A stretch of 64,000 bases of DNA from Bremerella sp. JC817 (GCF_040718835.1 NZ_JBFEFG010000268.1:372001-436000), one strand, 5' to 3'; positions 29,089-39,000 are shown, counted from the stretch's first letter. Numbers and translations are program-made. Notes: generated by a model from the letters alone, not told the origin.

Positions 29089-30342
29089 TTACTTCTTCGA
29101 CTGTTCGTACTTCTGCTCGTACTTGTCTCGCAGCATCTGCTGCTTGTCGTTCAGATCGACTGGCTTGCCAAAGACCCAGGCCGACTCGATCTCTGTCGGC
29201 GCCTCCAGCGGGTTGCCGTTGCAAAGGATCAACGTCGCGTCTTTGCCGACTTCCAGGCTACCGACGCGGTCGGCCACACCCAGGATCTTAGCAGGCGAAA
29301 GCGTGATTGCTTCAATCGCTTCGTCGCTGGTCAAACCGAATGCCGCCGCAGTGGCCGCGTGGTAAGGCAAGTTACGAACGTTCCAGGCTTCCGAACGATC
29401 GTAGCCCGAAATTGCAAACAAGATGCCTGCGTCCTTCAAACGCTTTGGCAAGGTGTAAGCGGCATCGTAGGCATCGTCTTTTCGCATCGGCTGGCGATGA
29501 ATCGAAGAAACGATCACCGGCACGTCGTAATCTTTCAGAAGAGGAGCACACTTCGGAGCGTCATAGCCACCGAAGATCACCAGCTTGACTTTCTGCTCGC
29601 GAGCGAAGGCGACGGCGCGGGTTATGTCTTCCCAGCGGTCCGCGGCGATAATGATCGGCTGATTGCCTGCCACGACTTCGCCCATCGCCTCTAAACGTGC
29701 ATCGTGACGTATTTGCATGCCGGCTTCTTTGGCGCTGGCATACTGACGACATTCCTCGAGGAACTCACCGAGTTCTTCGCGATGATGTTGACTGCGAAGG
29801 GTGACGATCATCGCCGTTTCTGGCTTCACGGTCATATCTTCGTAGGTCCAGCCGTCGAGCTGTATCACAGCACTTTGTCCAGCGATCAAACCGCCGGTCG
29901 GAGCTGTCATGGTCAGCAGCACACCATTGGTCCGCGTGACGGGTACGATCTCGCTGTCTGGATTGACAGCCACGTGAGCTTTCACGTTCGGATTCAGCTC
30001 GCCTGATTCACGGTAATCGTTACTGGCTCGCACCGAAGAGATTTCCGTCAGGCCGATGCGCGAGTATGGCTCGAACAGGCCAGGATAGACGTGCTTAGTG
30101 GCTGCCTGAATCACGGTCGCTTCGGCGGGGACTTCAACATCGCTTCCGATCGCCGTGATCTTTCCGTCCTGGAACACGATCGTTCCACCTTTCACGGCGG
30201 GCCCGGAAACGGGATGCAATGTTGCACCAACGATCGCGACCGATCCCTTCGGCATCGCACCAGGAATTTGATCCGATGCGAAACCAGCCGACGTAACGAA
30301 CAACAGCAAAGCAGAGGTGAGAAGGCAGGAAAAACAACGCAT
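29089..30342 (-). CDS. Amidohydrolase-like protein lacking the HxH metal motif
   Basis: 417 residues from ATG 30342 with signal peptide RCFSCLLTSALLLFVTSAGF; the longer open frame (to 30453) is unlike a signal. It has the imidazolonepropionase/dihydroorotase-like amidohydrolase layout: an N-terminal sandwich (GSVAIVGATLHPVSGPAVKGGTIV), a barrel and a C-terminal return (VGSLEVGKDATLILCNGNPL). Where active members have PGLIDxHxH, this one reads PGLFEPYSRIG, so two metal ligands are absent and catalysis by the usual mechanism is unlikely. It lies 64 bp downstream of the 1046-residue amidohydrolase, to whose N-terminal domain it is similar; the two probably form one exported complex. Confidence 0.85.
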   Translation of the reverse strand: MRCFSCLLTSALLLFVTSAGFASDQIPGAMPKGSVAIVGATLHPVSGPAVKGGTIVFQDGKITAIGSDVEVPAEATVIQAATKHVYPGLFEPYSRIGLTEISSVRASNDYRESGELNPNVKAHVAVNPDSEIVPVTRTNGVLLTMTAPTGGLIAGQSAVIQLDGWTYEDMTVKPETAMIVTLRSQHHREELGEFLEECRQYASAKEAGMQIRHDARLEAMGEVVAGNQPIIIAADRWEDITRAVAFAREQKVKLVIFGGYDAPKCAPLLKDYDVPVIVSSIHRQPMRKDDAYDAAYTLPKRLKDAGILFAISGYDRSEAWNVRNLPYHAATAAAFGLTSDEAIEAITLSPAKILGVADRVGSLEVGKDATLILCNGNPLEAPTEIESAWVFGKPVDLNDKQQMLRDKYEQKYEQSKK

Positions 30343-30406
30343 AGTTAAAACTCGAACGTGAGTGTGGGAGACAAACGGGAAACGAACGCCATGCAAACCG
30401 TGATGA

Positions 30407-33400
30407 TTACTCATGGTGATGCTCATGTTCGTGTTCATGCTCGTGATGACCACAGAACTCGTCGTGACGAGGCCAGAGGCTGGTCGGATCGTCTACCGAT
30501 TCTCCATGATTCATCATGGGGGCTCGGGTATCGAGAATCTTCTGCACCAGCTTGTTCTTCATATCGGCGAACCTATCACGCTGGGCTTGCTCGTCGTCCT
30601 TATCGAAGTACTTCCGACCGTCAATCCAGGTCTGTTTGCAGACACTGAGGTTCGACAACGGTGCGCCTGACCAGATGGTCAGGTCGGCGTCTTTGCCAGC
30701 CTCGAGCGAACCGATACGGTCTTCGATCCGCAACTGGATGGCTGCGTTCAGTGTGACAAACTTCAAGGCTTCTTCTTCTGACATGCCGCCGTACTTTACT
30801 GCTTTGACAGCCTCCTGATTCATCCGGCGCCCCATTTCGGCGTCATCTGAATTAAACGAGACGACAATGCCTTGGTCGTGCATCATCGCTCCGTTGTATG
30901 GAATGGCATCGTCGACTTCGACCTTGTAAGCCCACCAGTCGGCGAACGTCGAGGCGGTTGCACCATGTTCGGCCATGGCGTCGGCCACTTTGTAACCTTC
31001 CAGGATGTGCTGCAGCGAGCCAATCTTGATGCCAAAGTCATCCAGCACCCGCAGCAGCGCCAGAATTTCGTCTTGACGGTAGCTATGGCAGTGGATCCAA
31101 CGTTTCTTCTCGACAATTTCGCTGATCGCTTCCATCTGCAGGTCGACGCGAACCGGCAATCCTGATTTTGCCTTGGCGGCAGCCTTCTTGGCGGCGGCGT
31201 ACTCTTGGGCTTCCTGGAACTCGTCCCGGAAGACCTGCTCGACACCCATTCGGGTCTGCGGGTAGCGGGTGGTGTAGTTTTCGCCCCAGTTGCTCTGTTT
31301 GACGTTTTCGCCCAAGGCGAACTTAATACCAAGCGGAGCCCCTTTGAACTTCAATTCGTCGAAGTTGGCTCCCCATCGCATCTTGATCACCTGGTTCTGG
31401 CCGCCGATGGGGTTGGCCGAACCGTGCAGCACGTTGGCGGTTGTCAAACCACCGGCGAGTTGCCAGTAGATATCGATGTCGTTGGCGTCGATGAAGTCGC
31501 CGATACGAACTTCGGCGGTGATCGCCTGGCCACTTTCGTTGATGCCGCCATCCGTCGCGATATGCGAATGGCAGTCGATCAGGCCTGGAGTGATATGCAT
31601 GCCGGTCGCGTCGACAACAACGGCATCTTCAGGAATCTCGAGATCGGCACCAACCGCTTCGATCTTCCCCTTCTTCACCAGAACAATGCCGTTTTCGAGC
31701 TTCCCTTGCGGACCGCACGTCCAAACGGTGGCTCCTTTGAAGGCCACCAAGGCTTCCTGTTTCGGAGTCGTTTCCAGGCCAAACGAGCCCAGCGGATATT
31801 GAATCGGATAAGAGGCCATCACGACCTTCTTCTCGTCCTTCTTTTCCTTTTCCTCTTCCTTCGTTGGCTCTTCTTCCTTTTTCTTTTCTTCTTCGTTCTC
31901 GGCTTCTTCCATGCCGGAGGCCGACATCTTCACGCTCGAGACGGTCCCTTCCGGCCAACGAATTGTGCCGTGCAGCGTTTCGACGTCCTCTTCGTACAGG
32001 ATCGATAACGTCGCGACCCCCTTAGCACCGAAGTCATCCGAGATGAAGGTAGCGATGACGCGTCCATCTTCCAGCTTCAGATCTTTCAGTTCCTTCTTGT
32101 CTTTGAACTTGGGCGTGGTCTCGCCAGGTCGGACAAAACCTTTCAGGTTCTTGTCCCCCTTGATGTTGACCAGCAGAAGCTTCTCAGCGTCTTTCGGTGC
32201 GCCTTCCAATTCCAGCTTCCAGTCCCCGGCGATCGCTTCTGGCAGTTCGCTTTGATGCTCGAACCGCTCTCCATTGACCCAGGTTTCGGTGACTTCCGCG
32301 TCTTTTTCAAACAGCGGCTTTTCCAGAATAACGAAGCTGGCGAGTTTGCCTGCTTCAATCGTGCCGAGTTGATCCTGCACACCAAACTGCTTCGCAGGAA
32401 CGGTTGTCAATGCGGCCAGCGCGGCTTCTTCGTTGAAGCCGCGTTCAACGGCGGTTCGCAGATTCTTCAGAAACTGCCCCGTCGATTCCAGACGATACGT
32501 GGTCAGCATGATCTCGACCTCTTGCTCGGCAAGCCGGGCCAGGTTCTCAGGAGCATGGTCCCAGTGCATCAGCGATTCCAGCGAAGCATCCGCAGCGGCC
32601 TCAGGCGTGGCCACATTCGGAGCTTTAGGGAACGCGACGGGAACAACAATCGGGCGATTGGTCTTCACGACATCGGCCAGGCGGCGATATTCGCGACCAC
32701 TTCCGATCACGATCAGATCCAAGTCGAATTCTTGAGCGAAGTCGTCCGCTCGCATCAGAAACTGTTCGTTGGAGGTCTCGATCATCACAGGCGCTTTGCC
32801 GGTCGCATAAGGCTGCATGGCCGCCAGCGTGACATTCGATTCTGGTAATAGCAGATCTGGATTCTTCTGCACTGCCTGCATCGCTTCGCGGTACCACTTG
32901 GCGTCGTAGAAGGCCTGGCGGGAAAGGGCAACCGCACCCATCGGCGAGTTCGGGTAAATCCCCCGGCCGCGTCGACGTGCCAGCGTCAACTCCATCGCCA
33001 AGGCATATCGTTCCACCAGAAGGCTATTGGGAAGCGTTCCGCCATCGAGACTGTACAGAGCCGTTTGCCCGCGGACGATTCCATCGCGCGGGGCGATCAT
33101 CCGAGCCACGAAACCTTGCTTCCGCAAATCGTTGCCACCAATCTGGTCCTTGGTCAGCACCGTGGTGACGTCGAAATCGGCCCGGATGTTGTCGTTCCAA
33201 TAAGCCGTGGCCGGGCGATTGTCGGCCTGGTCGAGAGCAACTTCCGCATAGCTATCGATGAAACCGGGATAGACAAACTTGCCTTCCAGCTCAACGACTT
33301 TCGCGTCGGCTGGAATCTTCGCGTCTTTCGCCAGCGTTTCGATTTTCGATTCGCGGACAATGATGGTCAGCTCTTTCGGCTCGCTCCCTGGCTTGGTGAT

Positions 33401-33547
33401 CACCTTTCCGCCGGTCAATGCATAAGCACGGATCGGGTGGCGATGCAGACCATCCTCGTGACGCGATGTCTGTTGAGGAGCTTGAGCGAAACTAAGAACA
33501 GGAACAAGTAAGAGCAATAAGGCAGGCAGGAATACCGAAGGCTTCAT
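30407..33547 (-). CDS. Exported tandem amidohydrolase: inactive N-domain, active C-domain, His-rich tail
   Basis: 1046 residues from ATG 33547 with signal peptide KPSVFLPALLLLLVPVLSFA. Domain 1 (~30-440) keeps the amidohydrolase frame but reads PGFIDSYAEVA instead of a HxH motif. A ~150-residue beta-rich insert follows, then a highly charged Glu/Lys linker (about nt 31825-31905). Domain 2 (~620-1010) has intact features: PGLIDCHSHIATDGG, WIHCHSYRQDEILALL, SFNSDDAEMGRRMN and SLEAGKDADLTIW. The protein ends in a His/Glu-rich tail (GHHEHEHEHEHHHE) able to bind Zn or Ni. Likely a periplasmic cyclic amidase or peptidase-like hydrolase; substrate unknown. Upstream gene of the amidohydrolase at 29089. 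Confidence 0.88.
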   Translation of the reverse strand: MKPSVFLPALLLLLVPVLSFAQAPQQTSRHEDGLHRHPIRAYALTGGKVITKPGSEPKELTIIVRESKIETLAKDAKIPADAKVVELEGKFVYPGFIDSYAEVALDQADNRPATAYWNDNIRADFDVTTVLTKDQIGGNDLRKQGFVARMIAPRDGIVRGQTALYSLDGGTLPNSLLVERYALAMELTLARRRGRGIYPNSPMGAVALSRQAFYDAKWYREAMQAVQKNPDLLLPESNVTLAAMQPYATGKAPVMIETSNEQFLMRADDFAQEFDLDLIVIGSGREYRRLADVVKTNRPIVVPVAFPKAPNVATPEAAADASLESLMHWDHAPENLARLAEQEVEIMLTTYRLESTGQFLKNLRTAVERGFNEEAALAALTTVPAKQFGVQDQLGTIEAGKLASFVILEKPLFEKDAEVTETWVNGERFEHQSELPEAIAGDWKLELEGAPKDAEKLLLVNIKGDKNLKGFVRPGETTPKFKDKKELKDLKLEDGRVIATFISDDFGAKGVATLSILYEEDVETLHGTIRWPEGTVSSVKMSASGMEEAENEEEKKKEEEPTKEEEKEKKDEKKVVMASYPIQYPLGSFGLETTPKQEALVAFKGATVWTCGPQGKLENGIVLVKKGKIEAVGADLEIPEDAVVVDATGMHITPGLIDCHSHIATDGGINESGQAITAEVRIGDFIDANDIDIYWQLAGGLTTANVLHGSANPIGGQNQVIKMRWGANFDELKFKGAPLGIKFALGENVKQSNWGENYTTRYPQTRMGVEQVFRDEFQEAQEYAAAKKAAAKAKSGLPVRVDLQMEAISEIVEKKRWIHCHSYRQDEILALLRVLDDFGIKIGSLQHILEGYKVADAMAEHGATASTFADWWAYKVEVDDAIPYNGAMMHDQGIVVSFNSDDAEMGRRMNQEAVKAVKYGGMSEEEALKFVTLNAAIQLRIEDRIGSLEAGKDADLTIWSGAPLSNLSVCKQTWIDGRKYFDKDDEQAQRDRFADMKNKLVQKILDTRAPMMNHGESVDDPTSLWPRHDEFCGHHEHEHEHEHHHE

Positions 33548-33920
33548 CGAGGCTTCCCCAGTTGGGTCATTCAAGTGGCTTCTAGATATCAGGCATCCAG
33601 GTTAACGGAATCACCCAATTGTTTTCAGGATAGTTCGAGAACAAGCAAGGTTCCCCATCCATTTTGCGCGAATTGCTATACAAATGTGCCTTCGTCGCAA
33701 AGAAGCGAGGGGGCGACTGAGAAAAAGCGCCTATCGAACCCGCTAATCCCTCAATCTCAAATTCACGCGTTTTTCGAGAACTTTCCATTACCCATTTCTG
33801 GACCGCGAATCCAGATGGGCCAATTCCTGACCGTCCCAGCACATTGCCAGCATCATGGACCAGGTAAGCTGGACGCAACTTCTACGCTCAATACGACAAC
33901 GAATGAAAGGAGAATGAACC
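33548..33920. promoter_or_regulatory. Divergent gap between the amidohydrolase and serine hydrolase genes
   Basis: 373 bp containing the two divergent promoters by position. I see no convincing paired -35/-10 boxes, operator dyad, RNA gene or small gene in it. The only clear signal is the Shine-Dalgarno AAGGAG at 33907-33912 serving the GTG at 33921. Confidence 0.4.
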
Positions 33921-35090
33921 GTGCGTTGGGCGATTCTGCTATGCCTCTTAAGTATGGCCAGCCACAACTTAGCTGCTGACGATACCGAGTTGCCTCAAAT
34001 TACTCCAAGCGACGCGGGGATTGATTGCGATGTCCTATGCGAGATGTCGCAGTGGATTCGTCGCGAGAAGCTGGATGTCCGGGCAATGGTTTTGTTGCGT
34101 GACGGAAAGCTGGTCATGGAGTGGTATGCTGCCGACGTCACCCGTGAGCACAACCACAACACCTTCTCAGTGACCAAGAGTGTCGTCGCGACGCTGGCCG
34201 GAATTGCAATTCAGCAAGGTGAGGTGCCAGGCGTTAATGCCAGCTTGGCTACCTTGCTTCCTCAATCGAAAAGCGTTGCTGAAGCAGACCAAAAGCAAAC
34301 GATCTCGTTAAAGCAACTGTTGACGATGAGCTCTGGGTTTCCGGTCACCCGTGGTAACCGACCCAACTCCGATCCGCTGCGTCAGCTCTTCGATCAGGTT
34401 CACAATGCATCTGATCGCAATCGGTTCGTGCTCGGTTTACCACTCGACCGCAGTCCAGGCAGTTCCTTCGCCTACAACAACAACGATCCCCAGTTAGTTG
34501 CGGCCATCGTGCGCGAAGCTTACGACACCAATCTGGTCACGATTGCTGAAAGGAAGCTGTTCACACCTCTTCAGTTTCACAACGTGGAATGGATGTTTCG
34601 TGATGGCAAAGGAAATCCGCCAGGCGGGTATGGCCTTCGCCTGCGGGCGATCGACATGGCCAAGCTTGGCCAACTCTATCTGCAGCAAGGTCGATGGAAC
34701 GGCGAAACGATCTTCGATGCTGCCTTGTGCCGGGAAGCGACTTCGGACCAGACGGGGACTGGCTATGGCTATTTCTGGTGGACCGCTCCCGATGGGGAAG
34801 GAGAGAAGACGTTCGCAGCGAAAGGGGTGCGGGGGCAATTGATTTATGTCGACCCCGCGAACCGTATTGTGTTCGCCGTGGCATCTGACTTGCCGCCTGA
34901 AAAGGTGCGACCCGTGATCGCAAAGTTGACGAAAGACCTGTTGCCGAAAGCAATCACCCCCTGGCAAGCGACCGAGAAAGATCCGGAATCAGAGCAGCGA
35001 TGGGAAGCGGAATTGGCGCGAGCTGCTCAATACCGCTCTCCGCATCGCGACGGATTGCCTGGGGTGCGTCTGCCTCAACTCGCCCACTAG
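33921..35090 (+). CDS. Exported beta-lactamase-fold serine hydrolase (class C / EstB-like)
   Basis: 389 residues starting at GTG 33921, fixed by AAGGAG 8 nt upstream and a signal peptide directly after (RWAILLCLLSMASHNLAADD). The penicillin-binding/beta-lactamase fold motifs are visible: SxxK as SVTK (in NTFSVTKSVVATLAGIA) and YxN as YNN (SSFAYNNNDPQ). The third motif is probably in KGVRGQLIYVDP, where the usual KTG/HxG is weak. Family members act as esterases, D-aminopeptidases or beta-lactamases; the 6-aminohexanoate-dimer hydrolase branch is close in layout. Monocistronic; ends 24 bp before the convergent regulator stop. Confidence 0.85.
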   Translation: MRWAILLCLLSMASHNLAADDTELPQITPSDAGIDCDVLCEMSQWIRREKLDVRAMVLLRDGKLVMEWYAADVTREHNHNTFSVTKSVVATLAGIAIQQGEVPGVNASLATLLPQSKSVAEADQKQTISLKQLLTMSSGFPVTRGNRPNSDPLRQLFDQVHNASDRNRFVLGLPLDRSPGSSFAYNNNDPQLVAAIVREAYDTNLVTIAERKLFTPLQFHNVEWMFRDGKGNPPGGYGLRLRAIDMAKLGQLYLQQGRWNGETIFDAALCREATSDQTGTGYGYFWWTAPDGEGEKTFAAKGVRGQLIYVDPANRIVFAVASDLPPEKVRPVIAKLTKDLLPKAITPWQATEKDPESEQRWEAELARAAQYRSPHRDGLPGVRLPQLAH

Positions 35091-35114
35091 GCTACAGCTA
35101 CCAGCCAATGCTTC

Positions 35115-36095
35115 TTAGTTGGGAGCCTGCATCGTCGGAAACTGGCGTTTCGCCTCTCGTCGGCGCGTCTGTCGCGGCGACACGCCGAACTTTTCGCGAT
35201 AGACCCGCGAGAAATGTGACTGCGATTGAAACCCACAGGCAAACGCAATTGAATTCACACTCATTTCGCTATGGATCACCATCTGATGAGCTCGATCCAG
35301 ACGGAGTTCCAGGTAGAACTGCCCTGGGCTGACCTGTAGATGTTCTTTGAACAGTCGCGATAATTGCCGCGATGACAAGCAAACCGCCGAGGCGAGTTCC
35401 GCCGTGCTGAGCGGTTCTTCAAGCTCCGCTTCCATCAGTTCGATCGACTTGATCAGCTTGACGTGATGGATGTCCCAGCGATCGGTGGTCTTTAGTCGTT
35501 GGCCTTCCGAGCCATTACGGATTCGCTCGTGCATGAAATGTTCCGCCACGCGAATCGCGATGTCGCGACCATGTTCCGCTTCGATCGCATGCAACACCAT
35601 ATCTATCCCCGCGGTACCGCCAGCACAGGTCACGCGGTTGCGATCGAACTCGAACAGATTCAACGTCAGCTCCGATTGGCGAAACCGCTCGCGAAATGCC
35701 GAAGCATTTTCCCAGTGAACCGTCACGCGGTAGCCATCCAGCAAACCGCCAACCGCCAAGAGCTGCTGGGCTGTATCGATCCCGCCGAGAAGCGTTCCCT
35801 GGCTTGATAGCCAACGTAGCTTCGAGAACAACTCTGGCGATCGAAATCGCTCGGGCGTATTCCCTCCGACGACCAACACAGTCCCTGGTGGCTGGGCCAG
35901 ATCTGCAAAGCTTTGCTTAACGCACACTTCAATGCCGTTGCAATCGCTCACTGGTTTGCCATCGAGCGATGTCAGGTTCCACTCGAACTGCGTAGGAGCG
36001 TAGCGATTAGCAACACGCAATGCCTCGACAACCGAAAAGAGGGCCATCGACGTGAATTCAGGCAACAGCAGGAACGTGATCGGTGATGGCAACAT
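35115..36095 (-). CDS. GlxA-type AraC-family regulator (DJ-1/PfpI + HTH)
   Basis: 326 residues from ATG 36095, where similarity begins (SPITFLLLPEFTSMALFSVVEALRVAN); a GTG at 36167 would add 24 residues. Residues ~5-175 form a DJ-1/PfpI-like class I GATase domain, and ~220-320 two AraC helix-turn-helix units (LSTAELASAVCLSSRQLSRLF and SVNSIAFACGFQSQSHFSRVYREKFG). GlxA-type regulators commonly control catabolism of quaternary amines, arginine or related nitrogen compounds. It is the last gene of the ABC transporter operon (126 bp after the permease stop), so it probably regulates that uptake system and perhaps the divergent aminotransferase. Confidence 0.9.
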   Translation of the reverse strand: MLPSPITFLLLPEFTSMALFSVVEALRVANRYAPTQFEWNLTSLDGKPVSDCNGIEVCVKQSFADLAQPPGTVLVVGGNTPERFRSPELFSKLRWLSSQGTLLGGIDTAQQLLAVGGLLDGYRVTVHWENASAFRERFRQSELTLNLFEFDRNRVTCAGGTAGIDMVLHAIEAEHGRDIAIRVAEHFMHERIRNGSEGQRLKTTDRWDIHHVKLIKSIELMEAELEEPLSTAELASAVCLSSRQLSRLFKEHLQVSPGQFYLELRLDRAHQMVIHSEMSVNSIAFACGFQSQSHFSRVYREKFGVSPRQTRRREAKRQFPTMQAPN

Positions 36096-36221
36096 ATAGC
36101 CAACCGAGTCAGGCGTGCCCCGCGACTGAAACCGAGAATATTGTGCTTTGTTATGTCCGATCACCACGCGTCTCCCAGAGAACTCTTCCCGATGTTCCGC
36201 ATCGGTTCGTTTGTTGCACGC

Positions 36222-36986
36222 CTACATCGACGCCGTTCGCAGCGGTTGCTTCCACCGCACCAGTCGCATATCCAACTGCCGCAGCCCGAGATCCATGAGC
36301 GTCCCCAACACACCAATCGTCAACATTCCGACAATTACGACATCGGCATGAAACGTAAGCCGGGCATCGACGATTAAGTAGCCAATGCCTGCCTCGGCTG
36401 CGATCAGTTCGGCGGCGACCACGCAGGTCCATGCAAAGCCAATTCCAATTCGCAGCCCCGTGAGGATCGATGGTAGCGCCCCCGGCACGATCACTTTCGA
36501 GAAGAACTTCCACCAGCCAATCTCATGGACCCGAGCCAGTTCGATGTAACGTTGGTCGGTCTGGCGGATACCGTCGACCACGTTGATCAGAATCGGAAAG
36601 AAAGCCCCCAGGAAGATGATGAACACCTTCGATACCTCACCAATTCCAAACCACAAAACAGCCAGCGGAAACCAGCCAATCGGTGGAATGGGCTTGAGGG
36701 TTTGCAGTAGCCAATCACAGGTTTGATCGAAGCGCGACCAAAGCCCAATGGCCGAGCCGAGGGCAATGCCTGCGATGGCTGCCATGCTAAAGCCTTCAAA
36801 CACTCGGATCAGACTGACACCAATGTGTTGCAGCAGTTCGCCGCTGGAAATCAGTCCCCAGGCACTCGTTGCTACTGTGATCGGCGACGGGAGAAGCAGC
36901 GGCGTGATCACGCCGCCACTCGACAACGCCTGCCAAATGGCAATCACGGCCACTGGCAGCCAGATTCGCCAGGCAATGTTATTCAT
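36222..36986 (-). CDS. ABC transporter permease, SsuC/TauC/nitrate family
   Basis: 254 residues with about six membrane helices and the BPD_transp_1 EAA loop (ARVHEIGWWKFFSKVIVPGALPSILTGLRIGIGFAW). Its start overlaps the substrate-binding protein stop as ATGA (36983-36986). Part of a three-gene importer with the ATPase at 38008 and lipoprotein at 36983. The family moves sulfonates, taurine, nitrate, cyanate or hydroxymethylpyrimidine. Confidence 0.9.
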   Translation of the reverse strand: MNNIAWRIWLPVAVIAIWQALSSGGVITPLLLPSPITVATSAWGLISSGELLQHIGVSLIRVFEGFSMAAIAGIALGSAIGLWSRFDQTCDWLLQTLKPIPPIGWFPLAVLWFGIGEVSKVFIIFLGAFFPILINVVDGIRQTDQRYIELARVHEIGWWKFFSKVIVPGALPSILTGLRIGIGFAWTCVVAAELIAAEAGIGYLIVDARLTFHADVVIVGMLTIGVLGTLMDLGLRQLDMRLVRWKQPLRTASM

Positions 36987-37996
36987 GGGGTTGCCTCGAC
37001 TTCGGACGAATGATCGTCCTGGAATTTCATTTCAACAAACTGGTTGATGTCGACTTTGTTTCGATTGACGCCCAGATCATGCAGGAACGCCTGCGTGGCA
37101 TCCAGTTCATCGGTCGTCGCCACGTCGATCGGCGGCAGGTAATGGTTCTTGCTGAAGATCCCGACCAGTTGTTCTGGCGGCATGCCGACATCGCCGCTGA
37201 TGAGTGAAGCGGCTTCGGAAGGGTGTTCCGAGATGTACAGCTTTCCACGCTCGGCCACCTCCAGCAGTGCATCAATCACTTGCGGTGAAGACTCGATGAG
37301 GCGATTGGTTGCCACAATCACTTCGTTACCATTCTTCAGGCCGGTGCCGTCCAGCAGCACCTTGGCCGAGCCGCTTCCGATCATTTGCGAAATATAGGGC
37401 TCCCACGTGACGCCTGCATCGATGTGCCCCGACTGAAGGCTGGTGTTAATTTCCGGCCCTGACATGTTGATGAAGCGAACGTCGGCCAGACTCATTCCTT
37501 CGCGCTGTAAAGCCAACGCCAGCAAGTGATGACAGAATGATCCCTTCGTGGCCGCGATCTTCTTACCCTTCAGGTCGGCCATATTCTTGACGCGGGAGTC
37601 TTTCGGCACCAATACGGCCAGGCTTTGCGGACATGATGCGATCAGTCCGACCACTTTGAATTCGAGTCCTGCCGATCGACCGATGATCGCTGGCGTATCG
37701 GCGGTAAGCGCGACATCGATCAGACCGGCAGCGAAGGCTTCGTTTTGAAGTGGACCGTCTCGCATCGTTGACCACTCGACGGTTCCGAGCTTCTTTTCGC
37801 TCAGTGCCTCTTGCAGCCATCCTTTACGTTTGGCAACCCACAGCGGAGCGTAAGCTGGAATGGGCTGTAAGCAGACACGGACCGTTTGATCTTCCGGTGC
37901 AATTGTCGCGGGACTACACCCTCCGATCACGATGGCCGCGCAAATGGTGACTATCCAGGCAACTGGGTGCCAACTTGGTGACGTTTCGGTTTGCAT
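36983..37996 (-). CDS. ABC substrate-binding lipoprotein, SsuA/TauA/NMT1-like
   Basis: 337 residues from ATG 37996, which has GGGAG 7 nt upstream. Lipobox VIGG-C anchors the mature protein. The type II periplasmic fold is recognised from PAYAPLWVAKRKGWLQEAL, AAGLIDVALTADTPAIIGRSAGL, ADLKGKKIAATKGSFCHHLLALALQ and LQSGHIDAGVTWEPYISQ, all typical of the sulfonate/taurine/nitrate binding proteins. Sits 11 bp after the ATPase stop. The ligand is not determined; the divergent omega-aminotransferase makes taurine, beta-alanine or another omega-amino acid a reasonable guess. Confidence 0.88.
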   Translation of the reverse strand: MQTETSPSWHPVAWIVTICAAIVIGGCSPATIAPEDQTVRVCLQPIPAYAPLWVAKRKGWLQEALSEKKLGTVEWSTMRDGPLQNEAFAAGLIDVALTADTPAIIGRSAGLEFKVVGLIASCPQSLAVLVPKDSRVKNMADLKGKKIAATKGSFCHHLLALALQREGMSLADVRFINMSGPEINTSLQSGHIDAGVTWEPYISQMIGSGSAKVLLDGTGLKNGNEVIVATNRLIESSPQVIDALLEVAERGKLYISEHPSEAASLISGDVGMPPEQLVGIFSKNHYLPPIDVATTDELDATQAFLHDLGVNRNKVDINQFVEMKFQDDHSSEVEATP

Positions 37997-38007
37997 TGCG
38001 AGTCTCC

Positions 38008-39000
38008 CTACTTCACCAGGCACGCGATAGTGTCTGTTGTCTTTCCGGTTTCATGGAGTGGGAACGCTTCCGCACCAGTGGTAACCGCTTTGGTTGCACT
38101 GGGTCGAAAGATTGCGTCCCAAAGCTCTTGCCGGAGACTGTCGTAAGCGGCGTTGCCGCGACTTCGTGGTCGGGGCAGATTGACCTCGAATATGTCGCGG
38201 ACAACGCCTGGCTTGTCACCGATCACCGCCACGCGATCCGCCAGAAAGAGTGCCTCGTCAATGTCATGGGTGACGAGGACCATGGTCGTCTTTTCTGCTT
38301 CCCATATCCGCAGAATTTCGTGTTGCATCTGTTGCCGAGTCAGGGCATCCAAGGCGCCCAGTGGCTCATCCAGCAACAGCACTTCGGGCCGGTTGACGAG
38401 TGCTCTGGCAAGTCCGACTCGTTGCGCCATTCCGCCTGATAACTGCCCAGGAAAGGCGTTCTCGAAGCCTTCGAGACCCACCAGCCGAATATGTTCTTGA
38501 ACAATCGCTTCACGACCGTGAATCACCGACTCGCGAAGCCCGAAATCGATGTTTTGGCGGACCGTTAACCAAGGAAGTAATCGGTGCTCTTGAAAGACCA
38601 TTCCGCGGTCGAGGCCCGGTTTGGTCACCTTGCGACCGCCCACGCGAATGGTGCCGGAACTTGCCGGTTCAAGCCCTGCGATCATTTTCAGAAGCGTGCT
38701 CTTGCCGCAGCCACTTCCTCCAACCAGGCAAAAGAACTCACCCGGGTGGATCGTCAGGTTGATATCGTTCAGTACCAGCACATCGTTGTGATGGACCTGA
38801 AAGGATTTGCCGCAATGTTCGATTTGAAGACCATTTCCACCGATCGGTCGCCCCAATGGCTCGACGGCTGAATTGTCTTCCGTCAATTCGCGAGCCTGGT
38901 CCGAAGTTCGTCCGGTGACCCAAGATATGATCTTGTTTGCCAAGGTAACGATCGTTCTACCTGTTTGGTTGCCGGTGCGTTTGCCGTAGGGGAATGGCAA
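38008..39000 (-). CDS. ABC transporter ATPase, SsuB/TauB/NrtD family
   Basis: Up to 330 residues from a TTG at 39000; similarity begins only about 55 residues in (GLQIEHCGKSFQVHHNDVLVLNDI), so the true start may be further downstream and is not settled. Walker A VGGSGCGKST, Q-loop MVFQEHRLLPWLTV, signature QLSGGMAQRVGLARAL, Walker B VLLLDEPLGALDALTR and H-loop LVTHDIDEALFLADR. QEHRLLPWLTV is typical of the nitrate/sulfonate/taurine subfamily. First gene of the minus-strand operon ATPase, binding protein, permease, GlxA regulator. Confidence 0.9.
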   Translation of the reverse strand: MPFPYGKRTGNQTGRTIVTLANKIISWVTGRTSDQARELTEDNSAVEPLGRPIGGNGLQIEHCGKSFQVHHNDVLVLNDINLTIHPGEFFCLVGGSGCGKSTLLKMIAGLEPASSGTIRVGGRKVTKPGLDRGMVFQEHRLLPWLTVRQNIDFGLRESVIHGREAIVQEHIRLVGLEGFENAFPGQLSGGMAQRVGLARALVNRPEVLLLDEPLGALDALTRQQMQHEILRIWEAEKTTMVLVTHDIDEALFLADRVAVIGDKPGVVRDIFEVNLPRPRSRGNAAYDSLRQELWDAIFRPSATKAVTTGAEAFPLHETGKTTDTIACLVK

